Shown piece by piece: positions 56,925 through 64,000 of a stretch of 64,000 bases of DNA. The notes beneath the pieces were generated by a model, which did not search any database, was not told the origin of the DNA, and saw nothing but the letters and a program-made list of their open reading frames with translations. The position numbers and the translations under genes were made by a program. The DNA is taken from contig CAXKWD010000009.1 of NCBI GenBank assembly GCA_964059195.1, forward strand, positions 85,409,432-85,473,431, given 5' to 3'. The DNA comes from Ectobius pallidus. Lineage: Eukaryota > Arthropoda > Insecta > Blattodea > Ectobiidae. Each line of letters opens with the position of its first letter. Positions within the stretch are counted from its first letter, which is position 1.

Positions 56925-57612
56925 CAGGCCCGACGAGAGGGAGGGGCAGCCTCGGGTCCCGGCCGACCGGGTTTAATTTTTTACTTTCTAAATTTACTCT
57001 AAAATAAAATGGGTTATAAGTCAATAAACAGCTTAATTTATGTTTTATGTGTTTATCTCATCTGCATTGTCCTGTCGTATAACGGTGACACGGAATTAAT
57101 CATTTAACTTGAAACGGATTATTCTTGAAGAATAATTGCTATTTTTTAAAAGTAGAAGCAAAAATCCTTTTGGACTCAACAGTAGGCCTCATTAAGGTTC
57201 GGCATTTAAAATCATAATTGTCAAAAGATTAAACTGGTACATACAGATAAAATTTTTCCTAATTAGAACATTTTAATGTATTTTTCCGTTTCGTGCCTGG
57301 GATCAGTTAACTAATTTGGTCCAAAATCAATAGGCTTCGTCCCATGGGCGTTATAAATTAATACCAAGTTTTATGAAAATCCGATAAAGCATATTTGAGT
57401 TATCGCGCTTACAGACATGCAGACAGGCAGGCAGTCAGATGGACAGATCTTTTCCTATCTACCAGACAATCTCATAAGTACCGGTACAATTCTGGCACTT
57501 ACTAATTATGTAATATCATTACATAATCTTTTTGTTGCATACATGATAAATGTCGAGTTGGGTAGTGAATTTAATATGCCCCTGGTGCCCTTGCTTTCTT
57601 TCCACGGCCCTG
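56925..57612. mobile_element. hAT-type element, 688 bp
   Basis: The ends CAGGCCCG (left) and CAGGGCCG (reverse complement of the right end) are flanked by a perfect 8-bp duplication GATATTGT (56917-56924, 57613-57620). The left end is GC-rich (GAGAGGGAGGGGCAGCC). A CAGACAGGCAGGCAGTCAGA stretch lies at about 57419-57438. No transposase was recognised. Confidence 0.82.
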
Positions 57613-57620
57613 GATATTGT

Positions 57621-58845
57621 TAATATGAGGAATTGGTTGTAAATTCATTCTGTTAATATTCTAGTTATCACACTTCGCATATATTGATCAAGCTTTCTCA
57701 AGAAACTGCGGTCTAAAACTCGATAGTTTCTTAAATATGGCCTATTAACTGAATCTGTGACTTTGTTTTATCAGTTTACCTGAATTTATTAAAATATATA
57801 TTGCAGAGACTATTTGTCAGATATTTTCTGGTATATTTATTGTAAATATGGTAATTGCAGCCCTATCAATATATTGAATATTCAGTAGGCCTACTTTCAT
57901 CTCGAACATCATAATAGCTGTGCACTCTCTGTGTCAGAATAAAATGTGTCTAAATTATTTACTAGAAATTGCATGCAATCAGAGAATTATTTATAAATGG
58001 TAATATTAACCAGAGATCATGATTCTTTCTTAACCAAACTGTTCCTTATTACAACCTGTGTACATTAAGAGAGGATAAAACCAGTTTCATTTGGTTAGTG
58101 AATGATGAATGAAGAAATGCTGCATTATGAAAATAGCATCCTTAAAATCTGGAAGCATGCAGTAACACATCTAATTCTTAGAACTTTCCTCCGTAATAAT
58201 TAAATAGTGTACAAGGTAATTCTTTCACTTCCTGTAATTAAGTAAATCTACTGTACCAGTATACTATTTTACCTGTCCTCTTGGCCAAATATGTAAAATT
58301 ATGTTGCAGCCATAAAACTGTTGATGTTTCAATTTTTTAAACAAGACATATAAATTGTCTTTATCAATAATGATAATTTACATTATACCAAGAAAATCGT
58401 TATGAAATTCTGAAGATTAGATATCACGTAAAAGACGATACTTAGCATTTTTCAGCTAGTAAAAATTAAGTGGAGATTAATTAATATTTTTATTGGAATT
58501 TATTTTACTAAAATACCAACAAAACCAATTTTATTTGGTCCCTTGGTGGATGTATATTGATTAGTACCACTAATATTAGGAGCACCAGATATGGCCAGGA
58601 AATGTAAAACTACTGGTAGGTTGGATTTTTGCAAAATTGCAAAATCCAACATTAGAACAAACCAAAAAATTTTAAAATCTGTTTCTTGAAATTTCCATTA
58701 TATTTCATTGCATTGAAAGTTTGTGTAGTTTGAATATATTCTGTTCATAATGTGGTGGGGACATGCAGAAATTGGAGTTCTATACTAACTGATTAACTGA
58801 GAGTATGTTTCCATTTCAATGTTGAGCAAATCCTTTACTAACTAT
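57621..58845. other. Non-coding, no recognisable feature
   Basis: AT-rich sequence with no supported gene, RNA or repeat. Confidence 0.35.
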
Positions 58846-58947
58846 GAGGCATGTTTTTAAAATAAGTACCAATAATTTAAACAATAACAGAACATTATTT
58901 TCCAAATACTTTATTATCATTCATTACCTTACTCCTTACACTACTTC

Positions 58948-59120
58948 TTCACATAGTGCTGCCTTTTTTCAAGCACTTGTCGTAACGGGAAACCATTTTT
59001 TGTATGCCTTTGTCAAAGAATGATGCTGCCTGTGATGAAAGGCAAGTCTGCACTTCTTGTTTTACATCATTGTTGTTGAAATGTTTCCACCAAGGAATTT
59101 CTTCAGATGAAGAAACAGAT
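58948..59120 (-). pseudogene. Mariner transposase C-terminal fragment (left arm)
   Basis: The minus strand encodes SSSEEIPWWKHFNNNDVKQE in one frame. A one-base shift gives the canonical LKKFLGGKHF. It continues VQTCLSSQAASFFDKGIQKM and VSRYDKCLKKG. The (V)xxFL..xxxxFxxxGIxxLxxRxxKCL order is the C-terminus of mariner transposases. Confidence 0.72.
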
Positions 59121-59204
59121 GAAAATCGATTGATGCTCATCCAAAGTATAGGGAAGGTGGTCGAATGATTCCCTGATCACACCTGGTCCTGGTCTCATCA
59201 TTTG

Positions 59205-59345
59205 ATTGGGAACAATTCGACCATCCTCGCTACAGTCCGGATTTGGCACCAAGCGATTTTCATGTTTCTTCATCTGAAGAAATTCCTTGGTGGAAAACAT
59301 TTCAGGGACAATGATGATGTGAAACAAGAAGTGCAGATTTGACTT
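59205..59345 (+). pseudogene. Mariner transposase fragment (right arm)
   Basis: The + strand reads FDHPRYSPDLAPSDFHVF, the third-aspartate block of mariner transposases. It continues, after a frame change, to LKKFLGGKHFRDNDDVKQEV. The last part duplicates the left arm in inverted orientation. No intact frame remains. Confidence 0.75.
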
Positions 59346-59467
59346 TTTTCATAAGCAGCTTCATCAGCATACAAAAACTGCTTTCCCGTTACCACAGGTG
59401 CCTTGATATGGCGGTGACTATGTGAAGAAATAATGTAAGGTGTAATGTAATGAATGATAATAAAGTA

Positions 59468-60055
59468 CAGTGATACCTCGAGATACGAGTTTAATTCGTT
59501 CCATAACCTTGCTCGTATGTCAATTTGTTCGTATGTCAAAGCAATTTTCCCCATTGAAATTAATTGAAATGCCATTAATCCGTTCCAGCCCCATAAATGC
59601 TACCCCCAATTGTTTTTGTTACGTGTTTTTGAATAAGAAAAATCTATTTATAAATGACAAATATTGTATAAAAACATAATAAAAGAGAATGTAAAGCAAA
59701 AAAAACTGGTTTTATAAAGTGTACATACATATTTGTTACACTTTCTTCGGACCCATGGTTATAAAAAGAAATGTGATAAAGTATGTAAATGCACAAAAAG
59801 TGCAAAGCCCTAGAAAAACTTAGCAAAGATGCTTCGACAGCGAGGTAAACAAGCACACTGGGGGAATACGTGGGATAATGCACGAGACGCACGAGGCGCA
59901 GGCGCAGTAAACTGGTGGGTCGTGTGCAGCGTTGCAGCTGGCCGTTCCTCGTATCTCAAATGTCGCTCGTATTTCAAAACAAAACTTCGCTCGCTCGACA
60001 GCTCGTATCTCAAATAACTCATATGTTAGGGCACTCGTATCTCGAGGTACCACTG
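59468..60055 (+). mobile_element. Pogo/Tigger-like MITE, copy 2
   Basis: The ends CAGTGATACCTCGAGATACG and (reverse complement) CAGTGGTACCTCGAGATACG are flanked by TA (59466-59467, 60056-60057). It is closely similar to 50951-51504 apart from a short extra segment near each end (TCGTATGTCAATTTG; CATATGTTAGGGCA). It lies inside the right arm of a mariner foldback. Confidence 0.85.
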
Positions 60056-60108
60056 TATTTGGAAAGTAATGTTCAGTTATTTTTTGGTACTTTAAAAACA
60101 CACATCAT

Positions 60109-61476
60109 CCTAAGGATCAATGACCTTCATAAATTAAAAGAGTTCAGATACATTTCTGAATTCGTTTTTACAAAGTACTTTACATAATAGTACGTTATAG
60201 AGTGATGTTAAATTTACCTCACTAACCAGTCTGACAGTGCTCTTACAGAAAGAACAGATACCTGTTCTTCTCATCCCACTCTGATTGCTTTGCATGAAAA
60301 GTACTCTTTTAGTTAAGAATAATTGCATATGATTATTAAATAGGCTCAGTCTAAATTAAAAAAAAACGCTAAATTATAAATTAAAACTGTTAAAATTCAT
60401 TCCACCTTTTTAAACGCTAAATTTCTCACGGTAGTCTTACATTGGCAGCTGTGTATGAGAAATCAATAACCTCTGCCTGCGTAAGTGGATACTAGGTGGC
60501 AGGAGAGTTCACAAACTGCTGTAAAGCTCCCAAAATGGCTGCAGCGTATATATTAAAATTTATTATTTCACAGATATTATACGCCTGTCTAAAAACAGTG
60601 TATGATTCACATGGTAAAATGATATTGTCTTGTTCATAGGGTTGCTTCACCTGCCTTTACGGGCTTGTTCCGCAAACATACCGACTCACAAAATAAAATC
60701 CATCTTTTAGCCCTTGTATCATAAATAGCTATTTGCTACAGTTATTTTCATATAAAGTCAAATATGCTGTCTCTAAGGTTTTGCATCTTCAAACATACTA
60801 ATAGAGATAACTTAATGATGGTGCACCCACCAGTTATCCATACTCACACTTCAATTTGCTTGTCCACAATTTGGAAATGGTTTGAATAAACATAACATTA
60901 TTAAACCGATTCTTTTCTTGAATTTGTTGTAGTTAGTGTAGTTTTAATTTCAATGTAGATAAGGTAAATGATTTTGATCTCTTGCATGTAGTAGTTTGGA
61001 TTAATTCAGTTGTTCACAGAAGAATGCACAGTCTGCAGATTTTCTTTGCCTTGAAGCGCATGAGTCAGTGCAGTGCCAATATTTTGCCCCAGAAAGTGCT
61101 TCCAAAATGAATCGTGCCCAAAGGAAGAATAAAGCATGGTTTAGATGAGTATTCTTTAACTTACATACAGGCAACTTGAAGACTTGGGACCTACACTACT
61201 ACCTCTTGATAAACCTCTGGTTAATATATATTTGGTAGTTTGCATAATTAAATTTTAAATATATGCTATGACCTCCCTACAACTGCAGTGTGCAAGAACA
61301 TTCTCCAGAATGGCTGTCAGGAAGGTGGATAAACCAGCAGCTGCCAGGTAGGCAGATTTGATTAAAACAAAATGGCAGTCCACTGGAGCTACGTGGGCTT
61401 CTGAATTTCAGATGCTGGAAGTTATAGCTTATACAATAATGCCATTTTAGACACTTTTATAGTGTAGAATTGCATT
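60109..61476. other. Non-coding, no recognisable feature
   Basis: AT-rich sequence with no supported gene or repeat. Short open frames appear random. Confidence 0.35.
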
Positions 61477-61755
61477 AATTCGCGGGTGCGCAGGAAAAGA
61501 GAGTTAAGTCCACTATCCTCAGAAATTGGGATATGTTCATAGAGTTATAGATAAAAATGTTCTCTACATTTGTGTTAAGTCCAGTCAGTCATATTAAAAA
61601 ACGTACGGTAGTTATGGATGTGTGCCTCATGGGTTTATCCATCTCTAAAGCGATTTTGGGCAGGTATAGTGTGTTAACAGGTATACAAGCATTCATGTAC
61701 CACAGATTATTGTCTCTGTTGGACATTACATGAGAATATTATAGGAGAAAAATTC

Positions 61756-61828
61756 CTCCGACACTAGGACTTGAACCCAGGACCTTTGGCTATTCGCGCC
61801 AATGCTCTACCAACTGAGCTAAGCCGGA
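61756..61828 (-). tRNA. tRNA-like gene, diverged copy
   Basis: The same cloverleaf as the 41-kb units, with two changes on the 3' side of the acceptor and T stems (TGTCGGA, CCTAG). Both changes are compensated by G-U pairs. The anticodon loop is GCGAATA with C33. Confidence 0.5.
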
Positions 61829-62169
61829 GTTCAATTCCCAGCACCAGATGGAACCTCTCTCCTATGACTGATTGCCCTAATGGTCTACCTCACAGACAGA
61901 CAAGTTGTGTCATATGCAGTACTGTGAGGCACACTAATTAGTGATTTTTGTGACCGGGCTCCCACTGTTATTGTACAGTTAACACTCAAGACAGGTATAC
62001 AAGCATTCATGTACCACAGATTATTGTCTCTGTTGGGAGCCCGGTCACAAAAATCACTAATTAGTGTGCCTCACAGTACTGCATATGACATAACTTGTCT
62101 GTCTGTGAGGTAGACCATTAGGGCAATCAGTCATAGGAGAGAGGTTCCATCTGGTGCTGGGGATTGAAC

Positions 62170-62242
62170 TCCGGCTTAGCTCAGTTGGTAGAGCATTGGC
62201 GCGAGTAGCCAAAGGTCCTGGGTTCAAGTCCTAGTGTCGGAG
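62170..62242 (+). tRNA. tRNA-like gene, diverged copy with altered loop
   Basis: The same cloverleaf and the same two stem changes as the partner at 61756. The anticodon loop here is GCGAGTA (GAG at 34-36), still with C33. A, B and T-loop features are intact. Confidence 0.5.
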
Positions 62243-62346
62243 GAATTTTTCTCCTATATTATTCTCATGTAAAGTGTGTTAAGTCACTCTAATTCTCAGT
62301 AACAAATAAGTGGACTTAACTCTCTTTGCCCGCGCACCCGCAAATT

Positions 62347-63294
62347 GATTAATGTGTTTCCAGTGATACGTTCTGTTGTAATTTCACTGAAAGAATTGAA
62401 AAAAAAAAATACTATGAGTGAGTTGTTGCACCTAGCGGAAACCTTTCAAACTGGAAGAAACAAACTTCAGCAGCTCACATTCTATTTTCGAAGTTACAAC
62501 ACTTCACTGCACTTCTCCCGATAGTAATACCATGATGGTAGTATAAGAGATCTTCCAGTTAAGCTAATTGGAACATGTCAGGAAGTTTATTGAGAGGTAG
62601 TTATGTAAGCCCTTACTCTCAGGTTCTAAAATAAATTTTTATTATAACTCATTTTATTTTTTCTTTAATATGTAATTGGAAATTTTACTTCTAACTTCTG
62701 GTTCGGAGCAGGCTTATGCTATAAAGTTTTGAGCAGCTAAGAAATAAAATTTGTAAGAATAGGAAAGAATTCATTGATTCATTTGTTGAAAGCTGTAAAT
62801 TATGGGTGACATCAAGAATGAAATAAACTCCTAGATTTCTTAAATAACGAAGTGAATAAATGTTTTTGTGGGCAATTTAAGAAGACAATAGGTCTTTTTT
62901 TTAATCCATAAATACTAACAGATTATAATTTAAATAATTATTGAAAAGTATTTTATCAATACCTGAAATCGCATTACATTTCTTATACAGCATTCTTTTT
63001 GTCTCCAAATTATTATTTACCTTTCTCTTTCGCTTTTATCTCCTCACTGAGGAACGTTCAATAAAGTGATTATAAATGTAAAATGATAATCCAAATTACA
63101 TCTTGGGAATCTCTGTATCTGGCAAGGTTGCATTATATAGGCAGGCTTGTGAGTATTACAGTTACAAATTAACTATTTCAGTATGATTTCATTATTTAAA
63201 AAAATTATGTATCAATACTCTGTAGATTTCTGTAGATAATCTGTGTGAATAATACTCTGTAGATTTCATTATTAAAAAAAATAATATGTTAGTA
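62347..63294. other. Non-coding, no recognisable feature
   Basis: AT-rich sequence. A local direct repeat of ACTCTGTAGATTTC lies at about 63219 and 63255. Nothing else is supported. Confidence 0.35.
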
Positions 63295-63953
63295 CAGTAG
63301 AGCCTCGGTAATTCGAGCCCCAGTATTTCGAGGTTCCGTGTAATTCGAGCTGGTCTTAAGAAAATTAATTTTCCATAAAATCCCGTTTTTATACGGTGTC
63401 CGCATGTAAGGTTTACGCACTTCCGAATGTGTTACATTTTGAGCTTTCTTTCAATTTTTCCATGTACAAAAATGCAGGTAAAACTAGATTTTCGTTCATA
63501 ATACACAGACTGCTAATGCATTTCTATTACAGATTGACAGAAACCGTTAGGTTCGATCTTTCATTGTCGGGACCTCGTGTCAATGATACGGTGCATACAT
63601 TGCATGCCATCCTTTCAGAAAACAATACTGTATTGTTACAGTAATCCCTACTCAGCTACAATGGTAATTAAAAGTGTTTTCCTAGTAGCGCCGCTTTCCC
63701 GTTCCACTCCATTAAGAGTCAGACAATGACTTAATCCTTAAAGGATGCCGATGTAGCAAATTTTAAATGTTTGCCAATATACATACAGGCATATTACTAT
63801 ATTGTTTGTTTATTTTTTTAAACCATTATTGTGCTCATTAAACATTTATTTATGATTTACCCATTGATTTAGTGATGTTTCCGTATAATCCGAGGTTTTT
63901 GTAATTCGAGGTAGCCTCAGCCCCAATTAGCTCGAATTATCGGGGTTCTACTG
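63295..63953. mobile_element. Tigger/pogo-like MITE, 659 bp
   Basis: The left end CAGTAGAGCCTCGGTAATTC and the right end (reverse complement) CAGTAGAACCCCGATAATTC are flanked by TA (63293-63294, 63954-63955). Further GTAATTCGAG words recur just inside both ends. CAGTAGA(A/G)CC(C/T)CG.TAATTCGAG is the classic Tigger terminus. An 82-codon open frame (63396-63644) has no transposase motif I can see. Confidence 0.88.
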
Positions 63954-64000
63954 TACTTAATGTATCTTCATTCTGCAAGCAATGAAAGGGGTCTCAGTTT

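Larger units (their letters stand above)
58846..60108. mobile_element. Mariner-derived foldback, split by a pogo-like MITE
   Basis: The left end GCATGTTTTTAAAATAAGTACC is mirrored by the right end at about 60080-60105 (GGTAC..TTTAAAAACACACATC). The left arm carries mariner transposase code on the minus strand, the right arm on the + strand. The right arm is interrupted at 59466 by a 588-bp MITE. Without the MITE the element is about 675 bp, similar in size and design to the one at 2570-3214, but from a different mariner lineage. Confidence 0.75.
61678..62272. mobile_element. Two-unit tRNA-like palindromic insertion
   Basis: One unit in minus orientation (tRNA-like gene 61756-61828) is joined near 62037 to one in plus orientation (62170-62242). 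The block is flanked by a 10-bp direct repeat AGTGTGTTAA (61668-61677, 62273-62282). Its left border (CAGGTATACAAGCATTCATG) and right border (ATTATTCTCATGTA) are nearly the same as those of the five-unit array at 41050-42568. Sequence divergence from that array is visible, so this copy is older or from another sub-family. Confidence 0.85.
61477..62346. mobile_element. MITE with TGCGC ends carrying a tRNA-like palindromic insertion
   Basis: The ends AATTCGCGGGTGCGCAGG and (reverse complement) AATTTGCGGGTGCGCGGGC, followed by GAGAGTTAAGTCCAC on both arms, mark the same MITE family as 51996-52261 in inverted orientation. Removing the 595-bp insertion plus one copy of its 10-bp duplication leaves 265 bp, close to the 266 bp of the uninterrupted copy. 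Confidence 0.8.

Overview
This window looks like nuclear DNA from an insect with a large, repeat-rich genome. It is AT-rich, its coding DNA is split into short exons by introns of 2.6 to 14 kb, and most of the rest is transposon debris (Tc1/mariner, hAT, pogo-like, TTAA-type, tRNA-derived SINEs, a solo LTR). The exon sequences match the insect gene alan shepard (shep, RBMS family) closely. The repeat load suggests a polyneopteran such as a cockroach, but that placement is inference.

The only host protein gene I can support is shep on the + strand. Nine exons from 14473 to 52720 join in one open frame of 405 codons plus a stop. They encode a Ser/Asn-rich linker, two RRM domains and a Gln/Pro/Tyr-rich C-terminal tail. 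The natural N-terminus lies upstream, either outside the window or in exons too short to recognise here. All eight introns have GT..AG ends and compatible phases, and both RNP1 motifs are split by introns.

1-14472 is upstream sequence or intron. It carries a hAT MITE (853-1367), a hAT transposase tail (1699-1896), a mariner-derived foldback (2570-3214), a LINE tail, a SINE split by another element (about 5317-5900), a 760-bp TIR element (7481-8244), and a 1.46-kb TTAA-flanked element holding a P2X7-like Cys-rich ORF and a decayed THAP domain (8490-9951). A SINE, a MITE and a 245-bp hairpin follow. Introns 14688-52567 hold more MITEs, three hairpins, decayed DDE transposases and SINEs. They also hold a palindromic array of five 314-bp units, each with a tRNA-like gene (41050-42568), and a Tc1-like element carrying a solo LTR (44376-46085). 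52721-64000 is downstream or 3' UTR sequence with hAT, piggyBac-like and pogo-like MITEs, a second mariner foldback, and a second, two-unit tRNA-like insertion (61678-62272).

The most unusual item is the tRNA-like palindromic element. It occurs at two unrelated sites, each flanked by a direct repeat (13 bp and 10 bp). At the second site a related MITE in the same window shows the uninterrupted target. The unit number differs (5 versus 2), but both copies are built from units that switch orientation near the middle. I know of no named element with this structure.
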